From NCBI GenBank assembly GCA_964036045.1, contig CAXIWF010000866.1, positions 1 through 64,000 on the forward strand: a DNA stretch of 64,000 bases, written 5' to 3'. The notes beneath the pieces are model-generated. The model did no database searches. It worked only from the letters and a program-made list of their open reading frames with translations, and was not told the origin of the DNA. This stretch comes from Eutreptiella sp. 'Long Island Sound 2002' (taxonomy: Eukaryota > Euglenozoa > Euglenophyceae > Eutreptiales > Eutreptiaceae). This document shows positions 1-11,417 of the stretch, piece by piece. How positions within the stretch are numbered: position 1 is the first letter of the stretch; each line of letters opens with the position of its first letter. The position numbers and the translations under genes are program-made.

Positions 1-269
1 CCTCGCCCCCCCCGCCCCCCATGGCCCCCGGTCACCCCCAATCACCCCCCATCGCCCCCCTCGCCCCCCCTCGCCCCCCATCGCCCCCCATCGCCCCCCA
101 TCGCCCCCCCCCCATCACCCCCCCCCATCGCCCCCCACCTCGCCCCCCATCGTCCCCCATCGCCCCCCATCGCCCCCCATTGCCCCCCCATTGCCCCCCA
201 TCGCCCCTCCAGCGCCCCCCATCGCCCCCCACCGCCCCCCATCGCCCCCCATCGCCCCCACTCGCCCCC

Positions 270-3200
270 GATGGCCGCCCATCGCCCCCCATCGTTCCCC
301 ATCGCCCCCCATCGCCCCCCCCCCCCATCGCCCCCCACCTCGCCCCCCCCTTCGCCCCCCACCGCCCCCCCACGCCCCCCCTCGCCCCCCCTCGCCCCCC
401 CCCCTCGCCCCCCTTTGCCCCCCCTGGCCACCCATCGCCCCCCATCGCCCCCATCGCCCCCCATTGCCCCCCATTGCTCCCCCATCGCCCCCCCATTGCC
501 CCCTTCGCCCCCCATTTCCTCCATCGCCACCCTTCGGCCCCCAGCCGCTCCCCCTCCCCCCCCATCGCCCCCCATCGCCCCCCATCGCCCCTCCTCGCCC
601 CCCCTCGCCCCCCCTCGCCCCCCCCGCCCCCCATCGCCCCCCATCGCCCCCAATCACCCCTCATCGCCCCCATCGCCCCCGATAGCCCCCAATCGCCCCC
701 CATCGCCCCCATCGCCCCCCCAATCGCCCCCGGCCTCGCCCCCCCGACTCGCCCCCCCCCCCCGCCCCACCCCCTCGCCCCCCCCCTCGCCCCCCATCGC
801 CCTCCATCGCCCCCAATCACCCCCCATCGCCCCCCTCCCCCCCCTGCCCCCCCTCGCCCCCCGTCGCCCCCCCAATCGCCCCCCACCTCGCCCCCCCCTC
901 GCCCCCCATCACCCCCCCAACAACCCCGATAGCCCCAATCGCCCCCCATCGCCCCCCACCTCGCCCCCCCCCTCGCCCCCCCATTGCCCCCCATCGTCCC
1001 CATCGCCCCCCATCGCCCCCCATTGCCCCCCATTGCCCCCCCAGCGCCCCCCATCGCCCCCTATCGCCCTCCATCACCCCCGATAGCCCCTGAATCGCCC
1101 CCCATCGCCCCCCCTCGCCCTCCCTCGCTCCCCATCGCCCCCCATCGCCCCCCATTGCCCCCCCTCGCCCCCCCATCGCCCCCCTCCGCCCCCCCTCGCC
1201 CCCCGTCGCCCCCTCAATCGCCCCCCACCTCGCCCCCCCCCTCGCCCCCCCATTGCCCCCCATCGCCCCCCATTGCCCCCCCATTGCCCCCCATTGGCCC
1301 CCCCTCGCCCCCCCCCCCGCCCCCCATCGCCCCCATCGCCACCCCTCGCCCCCCATCGCCCCCCCTCGCCCCCCCTCGCCCCCCCTCGCCCCTCATCGCC
1401 CCCCATCGCCCCCCATCGGCCCCCAGCGCTCCCCCTCCCCCCCCATCGCCCCCCATCGCCCCCCATCGCCCGCAATCGCCCCCTCCTGGCCCCCCCTCGC
1501 CCCCCCTCGCCCCCCCCCGGCCCCCATCGCCCCCCTTCGCCCCCAATCACCCCTCATCGCCCCCCATCGCCCCCGATAGCCCCCAATCGCCCCCCATCGC
1601 CCCCCATCGCCCCCCCAATCGCCCCCTACCTCGCCCCCCACCTCGCCCCCCCCACGCCCCCCCATCGCCCCCCATCGCCCCCCTCGCCCCCCCTCGCTCC
1701 CCCATCGCCCCCCATTGCCCCCCATCGCCTCCCATCGCCGCCCCCCATCACCCCCGATCGCTCCCGGTCGCCCCCCATCGCCCCCCATCGCCCCCCATCG
1801 GCCCCCATCGCTCCCCCTCGCCCCCCGTCCCCTCCCCACTGCCCCTGATCGCAACCGATAGCCCCCATCGCCTCCCATCGCCCCCCCTCGCCCCCCTCGC
1901 GCCCCATCGCCCCGCATCTCCCCCCATCGGCCCCCAGGGCTCCCCCTCCCCCCCCATCGCCCCCCATCACCCCCCATCGCCCCCCCCGTCCCCGATCGCC
2001 CCCCATCGCCCCCCATCGCCCCTCAACTCGCCCCCCCCTCGCCCCCCCCTCGCCCCCCCCCGCCCCCCATCGCCCCCGGTCACCCCCAATCACCCCCCAT
2101 CGCACCCCTCGCCCCTCCTCGCCCCCCCTCGTCCCCCATCGCCCCCCATCGGCCCCCCCATCGCCCCCCCCATCGCCCCCCACCTCGCCCCCCCCCCTCG
2201 CCCTCCATCGTCCCCCATCGCCCCCCATCGCCCACCATTGCACCCCCATTGCCCCCCATCGCCCCCCCCAGCGCCCCCCATCGCCCCCCACCGCCCCCCA
2301 TCGCCCCCCATCGCCCCCCATCGCCCCCCATCGCCCCCGATGGCCGCCCATCGCCCCCCATCGTCCCCCATCGCCCCCCATCGCCCCCCACCTCGCCCCC
2401 CCCCCCGCCCCTCCAGCGCCCCCCCAGGGCCCCCCTCGCCCCCCCCTCTCGCCCCCCGTTGCCCCCCCTCGCCACCCATCGCCCCCCATCGCCCCCCCCT
2501 CGCCCCCCTCGCTCCCCATCGCCCCCAATCGCCCCCCATTGCCCCCCATCGCCTCCCATCACCCCCCATCATCCCCCATCGCTCCCGGTCACCCCCCATC
2601 GCCCCCCATCGCCCCCCATCGGCCCCCATCATTCCCCCTCGCCCCCCCTCCCCTCCCCATCGCCCGTGATCGCCCCCAATAGCCCCCCATCGCCCCCCAT
2701 CGCCCCCCCTCGCCCCCCCTCGCCCCTCATCGCCCCCCATCGGCCCCCAGCGCTCCCCCTCCCCCCCCATCGTCCTCAATCACCCCCCATCGCCCCCCAT
2801 CGCCCCACCTCGCCCCCCCTCGTCCCCGATCGCCCCCCATCGCCCCCATCGCCCCCCAACTCGCCCCCCCCCTCGCCCCCCCCCTCGCCCCCCCTCGCCC
2901 CCCCCCGCCCCCATCGCCACCCATCACCCCGAATCACCCCCCATCGCCCCCCCTCGCCCCCCCTCGCCCCCCATCGCCCCCCATCGCCCCCCCATCGCCC
3001 CCCCATCGCCCCCCACCTCGACCCCCCCTCGCCCCCCATCGCCCCCCATCGCCCCCCATTGCCCCCCATTGCCCCCCCATTGCCCCCCATCGCCCCCCAT
3101 CGCCCCTCATCAACCCCGATAGCCCCCAATCGCCCCCCATCGCCCCCCCATCGCCCCCCACCTCGCCCCCCCCCTCGGCCCCCCATTGCCCCCCATCGTC

Positions 3201-4830
3201 CCCCATCGCCCCCCATCGCCCCCCATTGCCCCCCATTGCCCCCCCATTGCCCCCCATTGCCCCCCATTGCCCCCCATCACCCTCGATAGCCCCCTCTCGC
3301 CCCCCCTTGCCCCCCCTCGCCCCTCATCGCCCCCCATCGCCCCCCATCGGCCCCCAGCGCTCCCCCTCCCCCCATCGCCCCCATCGCCCCCCATCGCCCG
3401 CCATCGCCCCTCCTCGCCCCCTCTCGCCCCCCTCGCCCCCCCCGCCCCCCATCGCCCCCCATCGCCCCCAATCACCCCTCATCGCCCCCCATCGCCCCCG
3501 ATAGCCCCCAATCGCCCCCCATCGCCCCCCATCGCCCCCCCAATCGCCCCCTACCTCGCCCCCCACCTCGCCCCCCCCCACGCCCCCCCATCGCCCCCCA
3601 TCGCCCCCCCTCGCCCCCCCTCGCTCCCCATCGCCCCCCATTGCCCCCATCGCCTCCCATCGCCCCCCATCACCCCCAATCGCTCCCGGTCACCCCCCAT
3701 CGCCCCCCATCGCCCCCCATCGGCCCCCATCGCTCCCCCTCGCCCCCCTCCCCTCCCCATCGCCCCTGATCGCAACCGATAGCCCCCCATCGCCTCCCAT
3801 CGCCCCCCCTCGCCCCCCCTCGCGCCCCATCGCCCCGCATCTCCCCCCATCGGCCCCCAGCGCTCCCCCTCCCCCCCCATCGCCCCCCATCACCCCCCAT
3901 CGCCCCCCTCGTCCCCGATCGCCCCCCATCGCCCCCCATCGCCCCTCAACTCGCCCCCCACTCGCCCCCCCCTCGCCCCCCCCCCGCCCCCCATCGCCCC
4001 CGGTCACCCCCAATCACCCCCCATCGCCCCCCCCTCGCCCCCCCTCGCCCCCCCTCGTCCCCCATCGCCCCTCATCGCCCCCCATCGCCCCCTCCCATCG
4101 CCCCCCCATCGCCCCCCACCTCGCCCCCCCCCCTCGCCCCCCATCGTCCCCCATCGCCCCCCATCGCCCCCCATTGCCCCCCCATTGCCCCCCATCGCCC
4201 CCCAGCGCCCCCCATCGCCCCCACCGCCCTCCATCGCCCCCCATCGCCCCCCATCGCCCCCCCTCGCCCCCGATGGCCCCCCCAATCGCCCTGCACCTCG
4301 CCCCCCCACCTCGCCCCCCCCACGCCCCCCCATCGCCCCCCATCGCCCCCCCTCGCCCCCCCCCCCCGCCCCCCATCGCCCCCCCTCCCCCCCATCGCCC
4401 CCCATCACCCCCCATCGCCCCCCCTCGTCCCCCGATCGCCCCCATCGCCCCCCATCGCCCCCCAACTCGCCCCCCCTCGCCCCCCCCTCGCCCCCCCCCG
4501 CCCCCCCATCGCCCCCGGTCACCCCCAATCACCCCCCATCGCCACCCCTCGCCCCCCCTCGCCCCCCCTCGTCCCCCATCGCCCCCCATCGCCCCCCATC
4601 GCCCCCCCCCATCGCCCCCCCCCATCGCCCCCCACCTCGCCCCCCCCCCTCGCCCTCCATCGTCCCCCATCGCCCCCCATCGCCCCCCATTGCCCCCCCA
4701 TTGCCCCCCATCGCCCCCCCCAGCGCCCCCCATCGCCCCCCACCGCCCCCATCGCCCCTAATCGCCCCCCATCGCCCCCCCTCGCCCCCGATGGCCGCCC
4801 ATCGCCCCCCATCGTCCCCCATCGCCCCCC
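270..4830. repeat. Higher-order repetition in the C-rich satellite
   Basis: Rare variant strings recur at long range. GATGGCCGCCCATCG begins at 270, 2339 and 4790 (spacings 2069 and 2451), each time followed by similar flanks and by a cluster of CACCTCGCCCC variants. A second string, a GATAG variant followed by CCCCTACCTCGCC, occurs near 1574 and 3500 (about 1.93 kb apart). This points to higher-order blocks of roughly 1.9-2.5 kb that were copied as wholes. Block borders were not determined. Confidence 0.7.
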
Positions 4831-7134
4831 ATCGCCCCCCACCTCGCCCCCCCCCCCGCCCCTCCAGCGCCCCCCCACGCCCCCCCTCGCCCCCCTCGCC
4901 CCCCCCCCTCGCCCCCCGTTGCCCCCCTCGCCACCCATCGCCCCCCATCGCCCCCCCTCGCTCCCCATCGCCCCCCATCGCCCCCCATTGCCCCCCATCG
5001 CCTCCCATCACCCCCCATCATCCCCCATCGCTCCCGGTCACCCCCCATCGCCCCCCATCGCCCCCCATCGGCCCCCATCGTTCCCCCTCGCCCCCCCTCC
5101 CCTCCCCATCGCCCGTGATCGCCCCCGATAGCCCCCCATCGCCCCCCATCGCCCCCCCTCGCCCCCCCTCGCGCCCCATCGCCCCCTCATCGCCCCCCAT
5201 CGGCCCCCAGCGGTTCCCCTCCCCCCCCATCGTCCCAAATCACCCCCCATCGCCCCCCATCGCCCCACCTCGCCCCCCCTCGTCCCCGATCGCCCCCCAT
5301 CGCCCCCCATCGCCCCCCAACTCGCCCCCCCCCCTCGCCCCCCCCCTCGCCCCCCCTCGCCCCCCCCCGCCCCCCCCCGCCCCCCATCGCCACCCATCAC
5401 CCCGAATCACCCCCCATAGCCCCCCCTCGCCCCCCCTCGCCCCCCATCGCCCCCCATCGCCCCCCCCATCGCCCCCCCCATCGCCCCCCACCTCGACCCC
5501 CCCTCGCCCCCCATCGTCCCCCATCGCCCCCCATCGCCCCCCATTGCCCCCCATTGCCCCCCCATTGCCCCCCATCGCCCCCCATCGCCCCTCATCAACC
5601 CCGATAGCCCCCAATCGCCCCCCATCGCCCCCCCCATCGCCCCCCCCATCGCCCCCCACCTCGCCCCCCCCCTCGGCCCCCCATTGCCCCCCATCGTCCC
5701 CCATCGCCCCCCATCGCCCCCATTGCCCCCCATTGCCCCCCATTGCCCCCATTGCCCCCCATTGCCCCCCATCACCCTCGATAGCCCCCAATCGCCCCCC
5801 ATCGCCCCCCTCGCCCTCCCTCGCTCCCAATCGCCCCCCATCGCCCCCCATTTCCCCCCCATTGCCCCCCATTGCCCCCCCATTGCCCCCCCATCGCCCC
5901 CCCATTGCCCCCCCTCGCCCCCCATCGCCCCCCATCGCCCCCCACCTCGCCCCCCCCCTCGCCCCCCCATTGCCCCCCATCATCCCCCATCGCCCCCCAT
6001 CGCCCCCTGGCCACCTATCACCCCCCATCGCCCCCCTCGCCCCCCTCGCCCCCTATCGTCCCCCATCGCCCCCCATCAACCCCCCCATCGCCCCCAACCT
6101 CGCCCCCCCCCCTCGCCCCCCCATTGCCCCCCATCGTCCCCCATCGCCCCTCATCGCCCCCCATTGCCCCCCATTGCCCCCCCATTGCCCCCCATCGCCC
6201 CCCATCGCCCCCCGTCACCCCGATAGCCCCCGATCGCCCCTCATCGCCCCCCCTCAACCTCCCTCGCTCCCCATCGCCCCCCATTGCCCCCCCATCGCCC
6301 CCCATCGCCCCCCATCGCCCGCCATCGCCCCTCCTCGCCCCGCCTCGCCCCCCCGCCCCCCATCGCCCCCCATCGCCCCCAATCACCCCTCATCGTCCCC
6401 CATCGCCCCCGATAGCCCCCAATCGCCCCCCATCGCCCCCCATCGCCCCCCAATCGCCCCCCACCTCGCCCCCCCACCTCCCCCCCCCCCCTCGCCCCCC
6501 CCCTCGCCCCCCATCGCCCTCCATCGCCCCCAATCACCCCCCATCGCCCCCCCTCGCCCCCCCTCGCCCCCATCGCCCCCCGTCGCCCCCCCAATCGCCC
6601 CCCAACTTGCTTCCCCCCCTCGCCCCCCCATTGCCCCCCATCGCCCCCCATCGCCCCCCATTGCCCCCCCATTGCCCCCCATTGCCCCCCATCGCCCCCC
6701 TCGCCCCCCTCGCCCCCCATCGCCCCCCATCGCCCCCCATCGCCCCTCATCGCCCCCCCATCACCCCCCATCGCCCCCCTTTGCCCCCGATCGCCTCCCA
6801 TCGCCCCCCATGGCCACCCATCGCTCCCCATCGCGCCCCATAGCCCCTCATCGCCCCCCATCGCCCCCCTCGCCCCCCCCCTCGCCCCCGATCGCCGCCC
6901 ATCGCCCCCCATCGCCCCCATCGCCCCCTCCCCATCGCCACCAACCTCGCCCCCCCCCTCGCCCCCCCAGCGCCCCCCCACGCCCCCCCTCGCCCCCCCT
7001 CGCCCCCCTTGCCCCCGATCGCCCCCCCCAATCGCCCCCCACCTCGCCCCCCCCCCTCGCCCCCCCAGCGCCCCCCAGCGCCCCCCCTCGCCCCCCCTCG
7101 CCCCCCCCCCTCGCCCCCCATTGCCCCCCATCGC

Positions 7135-8960
7135 CCCCCCTCACACCCTCTCGCACCCCCTCGCCCCCCATCACCCCCCCTCGGCCCCCCTCGCCCCCCC
7201 CCTCGCCCCCCATTGCCCCCCATCGCCCCCCCTCGCACCCTCTCGCACCCCCTCGCCCCCCATCACCCCCCCTCGGCCCCCCTCGCCCCCCCACTGCCCC
7301 CCATCGCGCCCCCTCACACCCCAACACCCCCCTTTGCCCCCCATCGCCCCCCTCGCCCCCCATTGCCCCCCCATCGCCCCCCATCGCCCCCCATCGCCCC
7401 CCATCGCCCCCCAGGGCCCCCATCGCCCCCCCTCGCACCCCAACGCCGCCCTTCACCCCCCATCGCCCCCCATCGCCCCCCATTGCCCCCCATTGCCCCC
7501 CATCGCCCCCCATCGCCCCCCATCGCCCCCCATCGCCCCCCATCACCCCCAATCGCCCCCCTTGCTCCCCATTGCCCCCCATCGCCCCCCATTGCCCCCC
7601 CATTGCCCCCCCATTGCTCCCCCTCGCCCCCCCCCACCCCCCATCGCCCCCCATCGCCCCCCCTCGCCCCCCATCGCCCGCCATCGCCCCCCCTCGCCCC
7701 CCCTCGCCCCCCCTCGCCCCTCATCGCCCCCCATCGCCCCCCATCGCCCCCCCCATCGCCCCCCATCGCCCCCGATTGCCCCCCCATTGCCCCCCATCGC
7801 CTCCCATCGCCCCCCATGGCCCCCCATCGCTCCCCATCGCGCCCCATCGCCCCCCATAGCCCCCCATCGCCCCCCCATCGCCCCCCCCCGCCCCCCCCTC
7901 GCCCCCGATCGCCGCCCATCGCCGCCCGTCGCCGCCCATCGCCCCCCCCCCATCGCCCCCCACCTCGCCCCCCCCCTCGCCCCCCAACGCCCCCCCTCGC
8001 CCGCCCCCCTCGCCCCCCATTGCCCCCCCTCGCCACCCATCGCCCCCCATCGCCCCCCCTCGCCCCCCCTCGCACCCTCTCGCACCCCCTCGCCCCCCAT
8101 CGCCCCCCATCGCCCCCCATCGCCCCCCCATCGCCCCCCATCGCCCCCCATCCCCCCCCACTGCCCCCCATCGCGCCCCCTCGCACCCCAACACCCCCCT
8201 TCACCCCCCATCGCCCCCCATTGCCCCCCCATCGCCCCCCATCGCCACCCTTGGCCCCCCATCGCCCCCCATCGCCCCCCATCGCCCCCCATCGCCCCCC
8301 ATCGCCACCCATTGCCCCCCATTGCCCCCCATTGCCCCCCCATTGCCCCCAATCGCCCCCCATCGCCCCCCATCGCCCCCCATCATCCCCGATAGCCCCC
8401 AATCGCCCCCCATCGCCCCCCCTCGCCCTCCCTCGCTCCCCGTTGCCCCCCATTGCCCCCCCATTGCCCCCCATTGCCCCCCCATTGCCCCCCCAATGCC
8501 CCCCCCTCGCGCCCCATCGCCCCCCATCGCCCCCCATCGCCCCTTATCGCCCCCCCCATCGCCCCCCATCGCCCCCCATTGCCCCCCCATCGCCGCCCAT
8601 CGCCCCCCCCCCCTCGCCCCCCCAGCGCCCCCCCACGCCCCCCCTTGCCCCCCATCGCCCCCCGCCCCATCGCCCCCCCACCTCGCCCCCCCCTCGCCCC
8701 CCCATCGCCCTCCAACGCCCCCCATCGCCCCCCCTCGCACCCTCTCGCACCCCCTCGCCCCCCATCGCCCCCCATCGCCCCCCCGCATCGCCCATCGCCC
8801 CCCCATCGCCCCCCATCGCCCCCCATCCCCCCCCACTGCCCCCCATCTCGCCCCCTCGCACCCCAACACCCCCCATCGCCCCCCCTCGCCCCCCATTGCC
8901 CCCCTATCGCCCCCCATCGCCCCCCATCGCCCCCCATCGCCCCCCCTCGCACCCCAACGC
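7135..8960. repeat. CTCGCACCC-variant subfamily of the C-rich satellite
   Basis: This part carries variants not seen in the left half: pairs of CTCGCACCCTCTCGCACCCC-like units near 7140, 7230, 8070 and 8735, and CACCCCAAC(A/G)CC units near 7314, 7437, 8173, 8851 and 8948. They repeat at several spacings within 2 kb, which marks a locally amplified subfamily. It is still non-coding satellite. Confidence 0.65.
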
Positions 8961-9988
8961 CCCGCATCGCCCCCCATCGCCCCCCATCGCCCCCGATAGC
9001 CCCCGATCGCCCCCCCTCGCCCCCCATCGCCGTCCAATGCCCCCCCATTGCCCCCCCATTGCCCCCCATTGCCCCCCCATCGCCCTCCATTGCCCCCCAT
9101 CGCCTCCCAGCGCCCCCCATCGCCCCCCATCGCCCCCCATCCCCCCCTCGCCCCCCCTCGCCCCACCTCGCCCCCCCTCGCCCCCCCTCGCCCCCGATCG
9201 CCCCCCATCGCCCTCCATCGCCCCCCCCATCGCCCCCCACCTCGCCCCCCCCCTCGCCCCCCCCTCGCCCCCCCCTAGCCCCCCACCCGCCCCCAATCAC
9301 CCCCCATCGCCCCACCCCGCCCCCCCTCGCCCCCCATCGCCCCCGATCTCCACCCATCGCCCCCCGTCGCCCCCCATCGCCCCCCCGATCGCTTCCCCCC
9401 TCGCCCCCCCATTGCCCCCATCGCCCCCATCGCCCACCAGTGCCCCCCATTGCCCCCCATTACCCCCCGATGGCCCCCCATCGCCCCCCATCGCCCCCCA
9501 TCGCCCCCCATCACCCCTGATAGCCCCCAATCGCCCCCCATCGCCCCCCCTCGCCCTCCCTCGCTCCCCATTGCCCCCCATCGCCCCCCATTGCCCCCCC
9601 TTTGCCCCCCATTCCCCCCCCATTGCCCCCCCATCGCCACCCCTCGCCCGCCATCGCCCCCCATCGCCCCCCCTCGCCCCCCATCGCCCCCCCTCGCCGC
9701 CCCTCGCCCCTTCTCGCCCCCCATTGCCCCCCATCGCCTCCCATCGCCCCCCATGGCCCCCCATCGCTCCCCATCGCTCCCCATCGCCTCCCATAGCCCC
9801 CCATCGCCCCCCATCGCCCCCCCTTGCCCCCGGTCGCCCCCCCTCGCCCCCGATCGCCGCCCAATCGCCCCCCATCGCCCCCCATCGCCCCCCCCCCCCA
9901 TCGCCCCCCACCTCGCCCCACCTCGCCCCCCATTGCCCCCCCTCGCCACCCATCGCCCCCCATCGCCCCCCATCGCCCCCCATCGCCC

Positions 9989-10520
9989 TGTAAGTGCGGC
10001 TAACCCCCATCTGCTCAGATTTTCACAGATCTGCCCCAGATTGCTACATTTTGGTCATTTTCTCTGCTTCGGCGGAATCGCAGCCCCGCAGCTCAGTCTC
10101 AGGATCAGACCTATATATTTCTGATGTGCCGGATCTGATTCCGCGGTCCATTCATCGTAAATCCGTCGCGTTCCGATCATTTACCCGGAATCGCCAATTG
10201 CCGCTGATGCGCGCCCGAAGCCGAATCAGCCAAATATTTTTTCACAATCGGATTTATATAAATCTTTCCAGACAGATATGGAGACTCAGATGTACTTAGG
10301 ATAATCCGCATCAATTTTCTTCATAGACTGGGATTTTTTGCCGGATAACAATCAGCATGGATCTTGCTTCCGTTGTTGCTGCTCTCGCCTCCGTTGGTGT
10401 CCGCGTATCCGGTTCTGCCCCCAACAGCAGCGTTCAGGTCGACTCCTCGCGTGCCTGCCCCACTGGTCTTGCCGGCCCCGAGCCCTCCGGCACCATCAAC
10501 GACCCAGGGCAGCACTTTCA
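9989..10520 (+). repeat. Putative 5' long terminal repeat (532 bp)
   Basis: It starts TGTAAGTG exactly where the C-rich satellite stops and ends CACTTTCA directly before the primer-binding site. The two ends form an 8-bp inverted repeat with one mismatch (TGTAAGTG against TGAAAGTG), the usual TG...CA form. Inside are two AT-rich TATA-like sites (10112-10120 and 10255-10262), a 9-codon upstream ORF (ATG at 10278), and the ATG of the main frame at 10357. A Gag start inside the LTR is known in yeast Ty1. The call is inferred from ends, PBS and position; no second LTR copy is available for comparison. Confidence 0.68.
10255..10262 (+). promoter_or_regulatory. TATA-box candidate in the LTR
   Basis: TATATAAA matches the eukaryotic TATA consensus and lies in a perfect 14-bp palindrome, GATTTATATAAATC (10251-10264). 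A start site about 25-35 bases downstream would fall at 10285-10295, about 60-70 bases before the ATG at 10357. A weaker candidate, TATATATTT, lies at 10112-10120. There is no experimental support. Confidence 0.45.
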
Positions 10521-11283
10521 TGGTAGCAGAGGCTACCTGAATGTTGCTTCACAGCCCTTCAGTCCACAGCCCGCTCCCGAGTACGGCCCCGTAGACCCCG
10601 CCGCTTCTGGAGAAGTAACGATTACGCTGCCATGGTGCTGCGCGAACGAGGCCTTGAGAGGAATGCCTTGCGCAAGCCCAAGCTGCCCAAGAAGGGCGCA
10701 CATCAGCAGCTGTGGAGGCCCAGATTACCATTATGATCCCAGTCGAAATTGGCCATCGAGCAGCTGGAATTCGCCGGCCTACGACGATGGCAACGCTCCG
10801 GTGGAGCTTACGGACCTGGCAGGTACCAACCTTCCTTACGGAGGTCCAACATTTGAGACCATTGACGCCGATGTGAACGACATTGAGATGGGTGGTCCAG
10901 GTGAGGTACCTAGCTATAATCGACCAGCCTCTTGGGCACACTGGGGCGACCATTTGTCCCCAGAAGTGACCCGTAACCTTGAGGCCCTTGAGGCCCTTTG
11001 TCTCTTAGCCACGTCTAAGCTGATTGAACAAGAAAGAATCGCCTCTGATTTTTTAACGGAATATTTTTTCCTCCTTCAAGACGAAATTAATACCAGGATG
11101 TGGTGGCGTTCTCAAGAAGATGACTCTTTTGCCATTTTTTTGCAGATCTGGGAGGCAAGCCCCTTCCCGAAGGAGAAGACCAAGGCACCTGTTGCCGGGC
11201 CCTCCGCCCCTCATCCCCCTGTTTCCATCCGCGACGATCTAGCCGCCGCGGTTGAGGAAGGAATTTTAGAGGCGGCCAGGTAG
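10357..11283 (+). CDS. gag: Gag polyprotein, N-terminal part (ends at in-frame TAG)
   Basis: This 308-codon frame is the N-terminal part of the retroelement Gag. The ATG at 10357 has a good start context (A at -3, G at +4), and an in-frame TAG lies upstream at 10324. The first ~55 codons lie in the LTR and the frame reads through the primer-binding site. The protein has a Cys-rich stretch near residues 90-125 (WCCANEALRGMPCASPSC and following), then an acidic region, then a likely helical segment near residues 205-260. No named domain was recognised. The frame ends at TAG 11281-11283, but the same frame continues without another stop for about 2.1 kb into the Gag core. This is probably one protein with the next entry, interrupted by a recent nonsense change, by readthrough, or by a small intron whose 5' splice site overlaps the TAG. 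Confidence 0.75.
   Translation: MDLASVVAALASVGVRVSGSAPNSSVQVDSSRACPTGLAGPEPSGTINDPGQHFHGSRGYLNVASQPFSPQPAPEYGPVDPAASGEVTITLPWCCANEALRGMPCASPSCPRRAHISSCGGPDYHYDPSRNWPSSSWNSPAYDDGNAPVELTDLAGTNLPYGGPTFETIDADVNDIEMGGPGEVPSYNRPASWAHWGDHLSPEVTRNLEALEALCLLATSKLIEQERIASDFLTEYFFLLQDEINTRMWWRSQEDDSFAIFLQIWEASPFPKEKTKAPVAGPSAPHPPVSIRDDLAAAVEEGILEAAR
10521..10532 (+). other. Primer-binding site, initiator tRNA-Met type
   Basis: TGGTAGCAGAGG follows the LTR terminal CA without a gap. It is complementary over 12 bases to the 3' end of animal-type initiator tRNA-Met (...CCTCTGCTACCA); from 10533 on it no longer matches. The site lies inside the open frame, as in Ty1. The match relies on remembered tRNA sequence; the host's own tRNA-iMet would settle it. 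Confidence 0.68.
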
Positions 11284-11417
11284 GCAAGCCTGGAAATCAG
11301 GGCTGAAGGAGCCCCCCAAGTGGACTCCTGGCTGCGGACCACCGAGATCAGCGGTCCGACAGCCTGCTCAGGCCCTTCAGGACACGGCATGTACTGTCCT
11401 GCCGACTGCTCCTGCAG
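11280..11417 (+). other. Candidate 138-nt intron that would remove the first TAG
   Basis: The stop at 11281 sits in CCAG|GTAGGC, a good 5' splice-site match. A plausible 3' site, TGCTCCTGCAG, ends at 11417 after a pyrimidine-leaning stretch. The interval is 138 nt (46 codons), so removal keeps the frame and deletes the stop. The interval is otherwise open in the same frame, so it could equally be coding sequence with a point nonsense mutation. Retroelements that move through genomic RNA rarely keep introns, which argues against it. Confidence 0.3.

Larger units (their letters stand above)
1..9988. repeat. C-rich satellite array, ~10-bp unit CGCCCCCCAT
   Basis: Nearly every position belongs to a C-rich unit of about 10 bp (CGCCCCCCAT), with common variants CGCCCCCCCT, TTGCCCCCCA, CACCCCCCAT and CACCTCGCCCC. 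The + strand carries almost all the C and the - strand almost all the G, so the - strand has runs of five to nine G about every 10 bases. Open frames of up to ~1,200 codons (Pro/His/Ser-rich on +, Gly/Trp/Met/Arg-rich on -) run through it only because the unit lacks stop codons; several overlap on both strands, so none is annotated as a gene. The array runs off the left edge and stops abruptly at the retroelement LTR. No unique sequence was seen within it. Confidence 0.97.

Noticed and set aside
1-9988. Telomeric repeat array
   Set aside because: The 10-bp unit CGCCCCCCAT is degenerate, has higher-order blocks and no TTAGGG-like or other known telomere motif, and is followed by a retroelement and not a chromosome end.
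21-9993. Very long Pro-rich (+) and Gly-rich (-) open frames in the C-rich satellite, up to ~1,200 codons
   Set aside because: They overlap on both strands and in several frames, consist only of translated repeat units, and depend on the absence of stop codons in the unit.
9994-10299. 101-codon + frame inside the LTR
   Set aside because: It starts in the LTR left end, has no similarity I recognise, and overlaps the promoter-like region.
9990-10355. 5'-UTR intron (perfect GTAAGT at 9990, CAG at 10353-10355) instead of an LTR
   Set aside because: It would need an exon in the C-rich satellite, and does not explain the inverted terminal sequences and the adjoining 12-base tRNA match at 10521. 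It remains a weak alternative.
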